Positions 7,809 through 15,161 are shown, counted from the stretch's first letter. The stretch: 64,000 bases of DNA from Helicobacter rodentium ATCC 700285 (GCF_000687535.1 NZ_JHWC01000006.1:62001-126000), one strand, 5' to 3'. Notes: generated from the sequence alone by a model not told the origin. Program-made: numbers and translations.

Positions 7809-8222
7809 TTATAAATCTTTATTTTCGTGGATATTACCCACCACTCCAATATCAGGATTTGCTAATTCATCAAAAGTTGTAGTGATTGGGTGTTCTATAC
7901 AAACAAATTCAAATGCGCCTTTTTCTTGGTTGAAAACAACTTTTGAATAATATTCAATGCCTCCTCCTTCGGCATAATGCGCCACAATATCACCCTCATA
8001 AATCTTTTTGTCATTTCTATCCCTAAAACCTGTATAAAAATCAACCTCATAATTGCTAATAAGCATACAAGCAGATTCAAGATTCTTAGCAAAGGTAATC
8101 GCTAAGTCCATTCTAAAGGTCTTGCTACAGCTTGAGCTTGGCAGTATTGAAAATCCTAAATCGTTGTAAAATACTTTTTTTGAAATGTCCCACACCCTAA
8201 AATCAATGTCTTTGAGTTTCAT
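7809..8222 (-). CDS. YopX family protein
   Basis: 137 residues. The motif FYTGFRDRNDKKIYEGDIV in the middle is the defining feature of the YopX family (PF09643-type), small proteins common in phages and of unknown function. The start ATG at 8222 follows a TAGGAGT ribosome site. It is part of the leftward early operon. Confidence 0.82.
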   Translation of the reverse strand: MKLKDIDFRVWDISKKVFYNDLGFSILPSSSCSKTFRMDLAITFAKNLESACMLISNYEVDFYTGFRDRNDKKIYEGDIVAHYAEGGGIEYYSKVVFNQEKGAFEFVCIEHPITTTFDELANPDIGVVGNIHENKDL

Positions 8223-8230
8223 TTTTACTC

Positions 8231-8446
8231 CTAAATCTTTTTTATTTCTATTGTTTTAGCTACATCATCACTTAAATACCATACATAACCCAGCTCTTTT
8301 AAACGCATTGTGTCCTGCACAATCTCATCAGCAAGCTTATGATATTCTTTAATGTTACTGGATATTCTATTTGCCACCTTTTCATATTTAGTGTTAGGTA
8401 TTTCAGAATCTACATTTACTTTTAATTCTGTGCTTAATTTCATCAT
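8231..8446 (-). CDS. Hypothetical early prophage protein (71 aa)
   Basis: Small charged helical protein with no recognised family. Support is a very strong AGGAGG six bases before the ATG at 8446 and tight packing (8 bases) before the YopX-like gene. A 9-bp hairpin lies between it and the next gene upstream in the operon (8490-8510). Confidence 0.6.
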   Translation of the reverse strand: MMKLSTELKVNVDSEIPNTKYEKVANRISSNIKEYHKLADEIVQDTMRLKELGYVWYLSDDVAKTIEIKKI

Positions 8447-8489
8447 TTTTCACCTCCTAATAACTCTTATTTTTGTAAAACTTCAATCA

Positions 8490-8510
8490 AGCCTACCAAA
8501 GTGGTAGGCT
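8490..8510. terminator. Hairpin between early genes, possible attenuator
   Basis: AGCCTACCA (8490-8498) and TGGTAGGCT (8502-8510) form a perfect 9-bp stem with a 3-base loop. In the leftward transcript it follows the 116-residue gene and precedes the strong ribosome site of the 71-residue gene. There is no long U-run after it on that strand, so it may be a partial terminator or a processing/stability element. Confidence 0.45.
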
Positions 8511-8521
8511 CTATTCAAGCT

Positions 8522-8872
8522 TTAGTCAAACCAAACCCTTAGTGTTCCATCATTCTCAAAGCTTAATTCATCAGGGTTTTTGCCTCCAAAAAACCATACC
8601 GATTCAACTCCTAATCCAAACCTAAAGCCCTTAATGCCGATTAAGTCAATGTAAAAAGTATCGCAATGACTTCGTGGATTCTCTACAAAGCTATCCTCTA
8701 AAAGCAAATTCTCATAGCCAATGACTTCGCAAGTCTCTATTAAATCTTTAAGGCTTAATTCTGAATTGCACTCCACAATCAAATCAAGAGAAAATTCCTC
8801 TTCCTCATTCTCTGCAAATTGTTTAAAAATCTGCTCTAAATGCTCTTTGTCTTTAATTCTAATTTTTCCCAT
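8522..8872 (-). CDS. Hypothetical early prophage protein (116 aa)
   Basis: Acidic protein (EEEEFSLDLIVECN) with alternating strand and helix segments ending in a tryptophan/phenylalanine-rich part (VESVWFFGG). No family recognised. It belongs to the leftward early operon and is the gene immediately downstream, on the minus strand, of the structured non-coding stretch at 8.90-9.07 kb. Confidence 0.6.
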   Translation of the reverse strand: MGKIRIKDKEHLEQIFKQFAENEEEEFSLDLIVECNSELSLKDLIETCEVIGYENLLLEDSFVENPRSHCDTFYIDLIGIKGFRFGLGVESVWFFGGKNPDELSFENDGTLRVWFD

Positions 8873-8897
8873 TTATTTTATCCTTTGTGTTGAAATG

Positions 8898-9070
8898 AAT
8901 GCAAAGTGTTTTTAAGAGCGAACAGGCAATTAGGAAAGCTTTGTTTATCAAAGCTAGGTTTCCTACTCTTGCTTGTGAGCTTTTAAAATGCTTTGCATTG
9001 AGGGATTACCCTCCAAGAAGCCTTAAAACAAAGACTTCTTGCAAGGTAAGGCAAGATTATTTCTTGCCTT
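8898..9070 (+). ncRNA. Candidate structured non-coding RNA with terminator-like 3' hairpin
   Basis: Almost every base can be paired. AATGCAAAG (8898-8906) pairs with CTTTGCATT (8991-8999); TTTAAGAGC (8911-8919) with GCTTTTAAA (8979-8987); ACAGGCAA (8922-8929) with TTGCTTGT (8969-8976); TAGGAAA and GCTTTG (8931-8943) with CAAAGC and TTTCCTA (8949-8965): one ~100-base nested hairpin. Then GAGGG/CCCTC (9000-9013), CAAGAAG/CTTCTTG (9014-9041) and AAGGCAAGA/TCTTGCCTT (9048-9070) follow, the last trailed by a T-rich run. Both imperfect pairs in the long arm are G-T on the plus strand (G-U in a plus transcript, A-C in a minus transcript), so the functional RNA is inferred to be plus-strand, opposite to the early operon. 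No promoter is proven. Confidence 0.5.
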
Positions 9071-9245
9071 TTGCTTTTTGTTTCTTGGTTACCTTTTTAT
9101 GCTTTGTGCGTCTCTTTCTTTCTTTTTTGCTAATCGTGCTTGTTTGGCTCTTTGTGGGGTTGCCTCTCTTAGTTTGTGTTTGCTCTTTAGAGAAAGTAGG
9201 CAAAAGTGTTTGTGCTAAAGCAAGGGATAATGCCTTTAGTTTCAT
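9057..9245 (-). CDS. Possible small lysine-rich protein (62 aa)
   Basis: The ATG overlaps the Gam stop as ATGA, suggesting translational coupling. After a short hydrophobic start the product is extremely basic (KKERKRRTKHKKVTKKQK) and could bind nucleic acid. Its stop codon lies in the loop of the last hairpin of the structured element on the opposite strand. Low complexity means it could also be a non-functional open frame. Confidence 0.4.
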   Translation of the reverse strand: MKLKALSLALAQTLLPTFSKEQTQTKRGNPTKSQTSTISKKERKRRTKHKKVTKKQKAKGKK

Positions 9246-9727
9246 TGCGCATTCTCCAAGCTTTCAATCTTAGGCACGATTCTAAAATTATCTTTAATTA
9301 CTCTTTTAAGCCCTAGCTTTACAAGTGTAGAATCCTCTAGCTCACACACTGCGTCTTTGTCAATACTCTCCTCATATTTGATACAATCAGAACAACCATA
9401 GCTCTTAAGGGCTAAGAGGAGTTTGTCTATTTTCTCTCTTACTCTAGGCAGTGAGACAGACTTCACAAGGCGATAACCAATCGTGCCGAAGGTAAAATCC
9501 TTGCTTCTTTTTTCTGCAAAGTCTGCTTTATTCTCCTCACAAAAGCTTGTGATACACTGCTCTAAATACTTTTTCTCATTAGAGAGTTTGTCAATTTCGC
9601 TACTTCTTGATTCCTTGATTCTGTTGCACTCTAGGGTTACTTCTCCATTGATTCTTTCAATCCCCACGCTTAATTCTGCGATTCTCTTTAGTGCCTCATT
9701 CACATTTTCATAATTATTGATTTCCAT
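9242..9727 (-). CDS. gam: Mu Gam-like host-nuclease inhibitor
   Basis: 161 residues with the Gam family pattern: a long N-terminal coiled coil (residues ~5-65), then KDFTFGTIGYRLV and a C-terminal VRxxIDKLLLALK segment and IVPKIESL tail. Gam binds DNA double-strand ends and protects phage DNA from RecBCD/AddAB-type exonucleases. The start at 9727 has GGAG immediately upstream, within the end of the preceding small frame. Early operon position agrees with Mu-like phages. Confidence 0.85.
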   Translation of the reverse strand: MEINNYENVNEALKRIAELSVGIERINGEVTLECNRIKESRSSEIDKLSNEKKYLEQCITSFCEENKADFAEKRSKDFTFGTIGYRLVKSVSLPRVREKIDKLLLALKSYGCSDCIKYEESIDKDAVCELEDSTLVKLGLKRVIKDNFRIVPKIESLENAQ

Positions 9728-9835
9728 TTATTCTCCTTTCAACCAAATTTTAAATTGATAATCCCAAGCTACAAATCCATATCTTGTAGCCACCGCCATT
9801 TTTACCTTTGCCTTTTTGATGATTTTTAAAGCCAT
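9728..9835 (-). CDS. Possible small protein (35 aa) upstream of gam
   Basis: ATG at 9835 to TAA at 9728, ending directly before the gam start; the last codons AAAGGAGAA form the gam ribosome site. The product is basic with a lysine-rich start and aromatic centre (RYGFVAWDYQFKIWLKGE). The exact fit between neighbours supports a real, coupled small gene; function unknown. Confidence 0.45.
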   Translation of the reverse strand: MALKIIKKAKVKMAVATRYGFVAWDYQFKIWLKGE

Positions 9836-9844
9836 TGTGTGCCC

Positions 9845-10273
9845 TTATAGGTTTAAAAGGCTCTTTGTGAGTGCATAAACACGGACGCTTAGGTAAATAC
9901 TTACGCGCTTTACTCTCCCTACACCTAAAACCCTCATTGCTTCTAAAAACACTCTATCTGCTACTTTGCGTGTGAGCTCTCCCGCGTTTGCCCTAGCACA
10001 AAGATAATCGTGCAACACGAATGCTTTAGTAGGCTTTCCTACAGGTGAAATCAAGCTTTGAAAAATTTGTGGCACACTGCCGAAATCTGTTTTAAAACCC
10101 TTTGGAATCTGAATAAAGGGTGTTCCATTTAAAGAGGAATATCCGATAAAATCATTCAAACCATAAGCGAAGTGCGCCAATCTCTCTTTTTGAAAATAAA
10201 AGCGAAAAGGCTCTAAGAGTTCAAAGTCTTTTCCTTTGCGTAAGATTGTGATTAAGTCTTTGTATCCTTGCAT
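9845..10273 (-). CDS. DUF1353 family protein
   Basis: 142 residues from the ATG at 10273, placed one base after the upstream stop. The motif IPKGFKTDFGSVPQIF followed by AFVLHDYLCA is diagnostic of DUF1353, a small phage-associated family of unknown activity with conserved Asp/His residues. It lies in the early operon between the nucleoside-deoxyribosyltransferase-like gene and gam. Confidence 0.75.
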   Translation of the reverse strand: MQGYKDLITILRKGKDFELLEPFRFYFQKERLAHFAYGLNDFIGYSSLNGTPFIQIPKGFKTDFGSVPQIFQSLISPVGKPTKAFVLHDYLCARANAGELTRKVADRVFLEAMRVLGVGRVKRVSIYLSVRVYALTKSLLNL

Positions 10274-10274
10274 T

Positions 10275-10658
10275 TTAAACCCCATACACAATCTCTTTCC
10301 CGAGTTCTTTCCCATAAGCTACGTCTTCTAAGACTTCTTTGGGGTGAGCCTCTCCATTCCAAGAAACCACAAGCACAAATTCTGCACTTTCAATCAAATG
10401 TTTTTTGATATTATTCGCATCCGCCTCTTTTTCTGTATTCCAAACAGGATTGTAAATGTCCATAGCTGCGTCAATTGCTAAAACTCCACTCACTGCAATG
10501 CAACCCATTGCCTTAGCCTTTTCCATTCCTGCAACTGCAAGGTGTTTGATAATAGAATACGCGCTATTAATGGATTTTGCATTGGAAGTATTCACAACCT
10601 TTTCCTGCACTGCTTGTAGGGGTGAGGAGATGTAGCAAAATCTCTTAATTTCCACCAT
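10275..10658 (-). CDS. Nucleoside 2-deoxyribosyltransferase-like (DUF4406/DUF7768-type) protein
   Basis: 127 residues from ATG 10658, with AGGAG eight bases upstream (a GTG nine bases earlier is possible). The order CYISSPL near the start, a central AAMDIYNPVW segment, and SAEFVLVVSWNGE...HPKEVLEDVAYGKELGK at the end has the layout of the deoxyribosyltransferase-like Rossmann family: substrate loop, then an active-site glutamate-containing helix. It might act on modified or salvage nucleosides during phage replication; this is inference. Confidence 0.55.
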   Translation of the reverse strand: MVEIKRFCYISSPLQAVQEKVVNTSNAKSINSAYSIIKHLAVAGMEKAKAMGCIAVSGVLAIDAAMDIYNPVWNTEKEADANNIKKHLIESAEFVLVVSWNGEAHPKEVLEDVAYGKELGKEIVYGV

Positions 10659-10803
10659 ATACGGCACTCCTAGCTAGAATATCCACGATTTTGTCTGTTT
10701 TCTTTGAAAAAATGTAACCGCCGCGAATATAGAAAAACCGCTTTGAGTAATCGCATTTGCGACCTTGCAACATTGCGCTACTGCAAACAATTTCTTTTTC
10801 CAT
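10645..10803 (-). CDS. Hypothetical small protein (52 aa)
   Basis: ATG at 10803 preceded by AAGGAG; overlaps the next gene by 14 bases. The sequence contains two cysteines and an aromatic strand (KRFFYIRGGYIFSKKTDKI). No family recognised. Tight overlap with neighbours supports a real gene. Confidence 0.5.
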   Translation of the reverse strand: MEKEIVCSSAMLQGRKCDYSKRFFYIRGGYIFSKKTDKIVDILARSAVYGGN

Positions 10804-10846
10804 TGTTGCTCCTTGTTTTGAAATTTGGGTTTGTGTCCCCAACACT

Positions 10847-11038
10847 TTAGACTTTAAAATCTAAAGTGTTGGAATCACCTTTAGCTTTTTCTTTTTCTAT
10901 CTCTTTGATCGTGTCTAATATCTCTTGCCATTTTTTAAGATTCTTTGGAGAGGAGAGTTTCCTTAAAGCTCTTTGATAAATTTTCTCTGCTCTTTGTGGG
11001 CTAACTCCTAGCACTCTCCCAATCTCTTTAAAAGTCAT
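10847..11038 (-). CDS. Small sigma-70 region 4-like helix-turn-helix protein
   Basis: 63 residues. The N-terminus MTFKEIGRVLGVSPQRAEKI is a sigma-70 region 4-type helix-turn-helix, followed by a basic helix and an acidic coiled tail. It starts 8 bases after the MuB-like gene in the early operon. It could act as a phage transcription regulator that recognises -35-like sequences; there is no region 2, so it is not a complete sigma factor. Confidence 0.65.
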   Translation of the reverse strand: MTFKEIGRVLGVSPQRAEKIYQRALRKLSSPKNLKKWQEILDTIKEIEKEKAKGDSNTLDFKV

Positions 11039-11046
11039 TCTTTCCC

Positions 11047-11976
11047 TTACAAATACATCATCGCCTTTGTGGCTTCCAAATCCTCTAAGGTTGCACTCTC
11101 TTTGCCACTTAGGGAAACTCTAGCAAGGGTGAGTCTAATAACCCCTTCACTTTGTCTAAAGTTCCCACCACCTAATTCCCAAAGTTTCCAAGCGCAATTT
11201 GTGGGGATTCCGCTCACTTTGCAAATTTCAATGTATTCCTCTTTTTGCAAACCGCGTAATTCATAACGTCCCAAGCAGCGATTTCTTAGCTGTGCTAACT
11301 CTTGTTCTTTCTTGCTTCCAAGTCTGCCACTGCTAATGGAATCTGCTAACCAGTGTGTGCCTACTAGAATAAGCGGCTGTTTGCTAAAGTCCATTACGCG
11401 ACGCAAAGTCTCTAACACCCTCCATTTGAGGTGTTCTGCTTCATCAACAATCACATACTTTCCATTCTGTTTTAAAGCAGTAGCAACTTTCACAACCCCT
11501 GCGTGATTGCTTTTGAAATCCCCTAAATTCAACTCTTCACAAAGTTTTTTTAGAATATCTTTAGCGTTCATATCGGGAGTGGCTTCTATTAGAATCGCCT
11601 CTAGGTGATTCTTGCAATACTCTTTTACGATTCGTGTTTTACCTGTGCCGCTAGCCCCTAAGATAACCGAGATTCTATCTCCTTGCATACTTGCTAGCAC
11701 GATTCTTGATACAATCCTTTTAACATCACAAGTTTCTATAAAGTCTAGGCTGTTTAATCCCTTAATTTGCGCCTTAACTTCCTCTTTTTCCTTGTTTTCT
11801 TTAAGAAAAATTGCAAACTTTTCCTCCACACCTGCGGCGTATTTGAAGTCAGGGTTGTTAAGGTATTGACTAAGATAAGTCTTTTTAATCCCGAGCTTCT
11901 GCTCTAGCTTGCCTTGAGAAAAGTTTTTATCCTCTTCTCTTTGAGTTTCAATGTATGCTATAATTTGTTCTCTCAT
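11047..11976 (-). CDS. MuB-like transposition AAA+ ATPase
   Basis: 309 residues. An N-terminal helix-turn-helix (about residues 16-42, LEQKLGIKKTYLSQYLNNP) precedes an AAA+ domain with Walker A GASGTGKTR and Walker B YVIVDEAEHL. This is the target-selection and transposase-activating partner of MuA; MuB binds DNA as an ATP filament and confers target immunity. It follows the transposase in the same early operon, as in Mu. Confidence 0.88.
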   Translation of the reverse strand: MREQIIAYIETQREEDKNFSQGKLEQKLGIKKTYLSQYLNNPDFKYAAGVEEKFAIFLKENKEKEEVKAQIKGLNSLDFIETCDVKRIVSRIVLASMQGDRISVILGASGTGKTRIVKEYCKNHLEAILIEATPDMNAKDILKKLCEELNLGDFKSNHAGVVKVATALKQNGKYVIVDEAEHLKWRVLETLRRVMDFSKQPLILVGTHWLADSISSGRLGSKKEQELAQLRNRCLGRYELRGLQKEEYIEICKVSGIPTNCAWKLWELGGGNFRQSEGVIRLTLARVSLSGKESATLEDLEATKAMMYL

Positions 11977-12084
11977 TTAAGTATCCTTTTTTCAAGCAAA
12001 TTTTCTTTGCTTGGAGAGGGTAAATTTAGGCTTTAAAAGCCTTTTAAAGAGTTTTTAAAAACCCTTTAAAAGACCTTTAACCAC
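11977..12084 (-). other. Inverted-repeat-rich gap between MuA and MuB genes
   Basis: CTTTAAAAG, CTTTTAAAG and CTTTAAAAG lie at 12031-12039, 12041-12049 and 12064-12072, and AGGCTT/AAGCCT (12029-12043) forms a short stem. These can form alternative hairpins in the transcript just upstream of the MuB ribosome site and might set the A:B expression ratio. Confidence 0.35.
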
Positions 12085-14511
12085 CTACTGCGCCAGCTTT
12101 TGCAGTAAGTCCCATTTTTCCACATTGTCCTCTTTGGTAGGTTTTACATCAAGTGGTTTATTTGGTTCCCAGTTGTCTTTATGTTGCTCAATTTGGGCGT
12201 TGTTAATAGCTTCTCTTACTTGAGTTTTTAGGGTTTTTGCATTGTTGATAGGCTTTCCATCCTCTCCCACACCCTTAAGCAGTGTGACATCTTTCTTGCG
12301 CTTCAAGTTCTCCGCTTCTTGTCTTGCATTCATTCTTATGAAACTTGAGTGTTTCGCGTCTTTTTGTAGCTCTCTTACGCGCTTAATGGCAACCTTGTAT
12401 TCTTTGCCGATTGTTTTAAGCTGCTCTTGTGTGAGCGGATTTGCGTTCTCATCATAAGCCTTGCAGATAAACTCTCCCTTTGGCGTAAAAACAAAGGCTT
12501 CATTACTTGCATTGATATTGACGCATACAAGCACTTCAGTTTTAGACTCAATATAGGTTGTGGGTTTGAAGCTATAAGGCTTCATCTCTATTCTTTGTTT
12601 GCCCATCTTTCTTGACACAGGCGCAGTTGCGTAGAGTAGGAATTGCGCGTAAGGCACATTAACCCTTTCAAAGTTTGCTTCACTCCATAAATCCATAGGT
12701 GATTTGCCTTGCGCCTTACTCCAGTGGCGTGAAACTCTATCAATATTCCAAAACTCCACCGCCTCATCTAGCAAGAATTGTGCAGCTTCAAAGGTTGGGA
12801 TATGCTTCTGCTGTGTCTTTAGCGGATTGCCTAATGCGTCCTTGCTTTTTCTTTCTCTTTTAGGTATTTGTTGCTCTCTCGCACTTCTCTCGCTTGGGTT
12901 TCTGCCGATATAACTGCTAAGCGCGGTGATATAACTTCCTTGAATCGTGCGGAATCGTCGCTCTACGACTGCCTTTGCTTTGCCCTTATAGGCAGCACTT
13001 CGCACAGATTTGATATTAAGACCATCTACAAGCCCTTGCACTTGCTTACTCAAATAGTCTTTGCCATTATCAAACTGAATCGCTTGGGGCTTACCCATAC
13101 TTTCAAAGGCTTTCCACATTAGCCTAACGACTGCAATAGAATCGGAAGTCTCACTAAGATAAGCCACACTTCTACCGCTATAAACATCTACAATAGACAA
13201 AATACTTGGGCGTATTTGCTTTCCGTCTTTGTCTAGCACAATCGCATCAAGCGGAGAAGAGTCAATTTGCCATAGTTGATTGGGTAAGGTATATAAATCC
13301 CTCTGCATTCCATAGGCGGGTTCTTTATAGCTATCTGTTTTATCCGCGCCCCTTGTAATCAGTGTGTATTCTAAGGAGTTTGTTTTGAAATAGGTGTCTA
13401 AAAAACGATTGAGTGTATTAAGAGAGAATAAAGGCTCAACTTCGCATTTTAAAAACTTCTCAAAAGAGTAGCCCTTTACATACAAATGCGCGAGGATATG
13501 CAACTCTCTCCATATCTGCATACGATTCACATACTCGCTCCCCATTGCTCTCCACATTTTTATGGCTTCCTCTTGCACCCATTGCGGCAATGAGGTTGTG
13601 CCACTCTTTGCAATGCCTCTTTTATCACTTAGTGCGCTTAAGCCTTGTGCCTTATACTTTCTAACCCAATCAAAAAGCTTTCCTTGTGTGAGTTTTAGTG
13701 TAGAATCCTCACTATTTTTAAGTGTCAAAAAGTCTGCAACTCTGATTCCTGAAGCCTTTGCGCTTTCATAGTCTAGTAGGATTTTTTCTCTCTGTTTGGC
13801 TTGGGCTTTTTGAGAAGAGGTGAGATTGTGCCAAGTAGTTGCGTCATTGTGTTTTGTCCCTTCGTCATTGCGAGATTCTACCCTTTCGTCATTGCGAGAA
13901 ACACGCAGTGTTTCGTGGCAATCTATACTCTTGCATACAGAGGATTCCACTACCCCACCATTAGATAAATCATTCCGATAAAGAGTGGAATCGCTGCTGC
14001 TAGTAGCCCTACTAGCACACTCATTAGCATTATTGCGCCCTCTAGTGTGTAGAGTTTCTCCTTGAATGTTTTGAGAAGTTTTTTCATTGTTGTTTCCTTT
14101 ACAATCCAATGTTTTAGAATCCTTAGATTCCATAACATTAGGTTGTGTTGCTTTGTTATTGCGAGGGCTTCCCACTTCGTCATTGCGAAGCCCTTTAGGG
14201 CTGTGGCAATCCATAACCTTATCTACCTTTGCGCACTCCACTGCCTCACCCATTTCCTCTAGCACATATTTCACAGGGTAGCCTTTCTCTAGGGCTTCTA
14301 CTTGCTTTGGGGATAAGGGGGTGTTCCAGATTTGGAGGATTTTACCTGCATTGCCACCGATACCTCTCGCATAATTAAAGTTTATTATAATAGACTTTAT
14401 AGAACAAATTTTTTTGCCTCTCTGATTAGCTCTAAAACAAGCTTTTTCTAGGCTCTTTTTATTTGTGTTAAAAGATTTCGCAAACTCTTTACTACTTATC
14501 CATTGTCCCAT
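12085..14511 (-). CDS. MuA-like DDE transposase with repeat-derived insertion
   Basis: 808 residues. An N-terminal winged-helix DNA-binding part (QWISSKEFAKSFN), then a low-complexity stretch at residues ~99-217, further helix-turn-helix modules (~225-300), and the RNase H-fold core with D417 (QIDSSPL), D481 (IQFDNG) and E517 (VVERRF), giving D-35-E spacing. A Mu-type C-terminal domain follows. It cuts and joins phage ends during replicative transposition. The 99-217 stretch is encoded by several copies of the dispersed palindromic repeat, read in frame (SIDCHETLRVSRNDE); it makes the protein longer than Mu A (663 residues). The start at 14511 follows the previous stop by one base. Confidence 0.92.
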   Translation of the reverse strand: MGQWISSKEFAKSFNTNKKSLEKACFRANQRGKKICSIKSIIINFNYARGIGGNAGKILQIWNTPLSPKQVEALEKGYPVKYVLEEMGEAVECAKVDKVMDCHSPKGLRNDEVGSPRNNKATQPNVMESKDSKTLDCKGNNNEKTSQNIQGETLHTRGRNNANECASRATSSSDSTLYRNDLSNGGVVESSVCKSIDCHETLRVSRNDERVESRNDEGTKHNDATTWHNLTSSQKAQAKQREKILLDYESAKASGIRVADFLTLKNSEDSTLKLTQGKLFDWVRKYKAQGLSALSDKRGIAKSGTTSLPQWVQEEAIKMWRAMGSEYVNRMQIWRELHILAHLYVKGYSFEKFLKCEVEPLFSLNTLNRFLDTYFKTNSLEYTLITRGADKTDSYKEPAYGMQRDLYTLPNQLWQIDSSPLDAIVLDKDGKQIRPSILSIVDVYSGRSVAYLSETSDSIAVVRLMWKAFESMGKPQAIQFDNGKDYLSKQVQGLVDGLNIKSVRSAAYKGKAKAVVERRFRTIQGSYITALSSYIGRNPSERSAREQQIPKRERKSKDALGNPLKTQQKHIPTFEAAQFLLDEAVEFWNIDRVSRHWSKAQGKSPMDLWSEANFERVNVPYAQFLLYATAPVSRKMGKQRIEMKPYSFKPTTYIESKTEVLVCVNINASNEAFVFTPKGEFICKAYDENANPLTQEQLKTIGKEYKVAIKRVRELQKDAKHSSFIRMNARQEAENLKRKKDVTLLKGVGEDGKPINNAKTLKTQVREAINNAQIEQHKDNWEPNKPLDVKPTKEDNVEKWDLLQKLAQ
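13864..14216 (-). repeat. Palindromic repeats inserted in frame within the MuA gene
   Basis: Copies: 13864-13878 (truncated), 13888-13926 (arms ATTGC/GCAAT, inner stem GAAACAC/GTGTTTC), 14155-14168 (truncated) and 14179-14216 (inner stem AGCCCT/AGGGCT). All share the outer GTCATTGCGA...GTGGCAATC(T/C)ATA arms of the intergenic repeats. The coding frame stays open across all copies and encodes a polar, probably disordered linker. Confidence 0.85.
14377..14398. promoter_or_regulatory. Operator-like palindrome within the start of the MuA gene
   Basis: AAAGTTTATT (14377-14386), two spacer bases, AATAGACTTT (14389-14398): 10-bp arms with one mismatch. The core matches the perfect palindrome in the repressor promoter at 15345-15362, so it is inferred to be a second repressor site. 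Confidence 0.45.
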
Positions 14512-14512
14512 T

Positions 14513-14674
14513 TTACACCACTTCTTTAAATATTTTAGTTGGATAACCTTGTTCTTCTATCTGTTCAGAGCATTTTTGCGCTTCTTCCAAGCTATCGCAA
14601 AAGATGACATCATCTTCCCCAAATTCATTTAAATAAACAACTACAAAACCAGCTATTCTTTTTTCATTTTCCAT
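14513..14674 (-). CDS. Hypothetical small protein (53 aa)
   Basis: ATG at 14674 overlaps the upstream stop (TAATG); TAA at 14513 precedes the MuA start by one base. Acidic product beginning MENEKRIAGFVVVYLNEF with a helical second half and two cysteines (FCDSLEEAQKCSEQI). No family recognised; exact packing between neighbours supports it. Confidence 0.55.
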   Translation of the reverse strand: MENEKRIAGFVVVYLNEFGEDDVIFCDSLEEAQKCSEQIEEQGYPTKIFKEVV

Positions 14675-14874
14675 TACGCGACCTTAAATCCGTCTTTTTC
14701 TAGCATTTCCCTTAATTCTTTAGACCTGCCCCTTACACCCTTATTTTTTCCATTAGACATATCAAGCAATAGAAAATAATCTTTTTCCTGAAGCCCTTTT
14801 GACTTAGCCCAAGTGCGTAGTTTAAAGCCTTTTTTAACCATTTGCTCGGTAATTTTACTAATCTTTTTTTTCAT
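14674..14874 (-). CDS. Ner-like / BcepMu gp16-family DNA-binding protein
   Basis: 66 residues from ATG 14874, with GGAAGGG upstream (the frame is open to a TTG at 14889). The pattern KGFKLRTWAKSKGLQEKDYF followed by RGRSKELREMLEKDG resembles the BcepMu gp16/Ner small helix-turn-helix family, which in Mu-like phages represses early promoters or the c gene. Its place directly before the transposase agrees with Mu ner. Confidence 0.7.
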   Translation of the reverse strand: MKKKISKITEQMVKKGFKLRTWAKSKGLQEKDYFLLLDMSNGKNKGVRGRSKELREMLEKDGFKVA

Positions 14875-15100
14875 AATTTGCCCTTCCAATAATCTCAGGT
14901 TCTGTTTTGCCTAATTCTGCAACGGGCTTTCTTTCTGCAATGGACTTTTTAAAAAATCCTTGCACATTTACTTCCGGGCAAATATGCCCCTCAATACACA
15001 TTAATACTATTGTCATAATTTCCTTTTTCCCCTCAAATTCTTCACCATCTATAATATACCTAAGCCCAGAAACTGCCTTTTGCATAATTTCGTTAGTCAT
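14858..15100 (-). CDS. Hypothetical first gene of the early operon (80 aa)
   Basis: ATG at 15100 follows AAGGCGG. The product has a central strand-like hydrophobic segment (EIMTIVLMCIEGHI) and a charged C-terminus. No family recognised. As the first gene after the early promoter it may be a regulator. Confidence 0.55.
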   Translation of the reverse strand: MTNEIMQKAVSGLRYIIDGEEFEGKKEIMTIVLMCIEGHICPEVNVQGFFKKSIAERKPVAELGKTEPEIIGRANYEKKD

Positions 15101-15123
15101 TTGCCGCCTTTTTGTGTTATAAT

Positions 15124-15161
15124 ACTACTTAACCACTCCACAAAGGAGTGGAGAAAGTAGT
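15124..15161. promoter_or_regulatory. Hairpin in the early-operon leader
   Basis: ACTACTT (15124-15130) pairs with AAGTAGT (15155-15161) and CCACTCC (15133-15139) with GGAGTGG (15145-15151), a two-tier stem with a 5-base loop. It lies just upstream of the first early gene, next to a TATAAT at 15118-15123 that reads on the plus strand. In RNA it could fold in the 5' leader; as DNA it could be a protein site. Confidence 0.4.

Noticed and set aside
8898-9070. Retron msr/msd region
   Set aside because: The long hairpin is reminiscent, but no reverse transcriptase gene is present anywhere near.
8899-9273. 124-residue plus-strand open frame with a hydrophobic stretch
   Set aside because: It lies over the structured element and the antisense of the basic small gene and the end of gam; the hydrophobic part is the mirror of a lysine-rich frame, and there is no ribosome site.
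10847-11038. Complete sigma factor
   Set aside because: Only a region-4-like helix-turn-helix is present; region 2 is missing.
13950-14183. 77-residue minus-strand frame inside the MuA gene
   Set aside because: It is an alternate frame in the repeat-derived insertion of MuA; the MuA frame continues through it.
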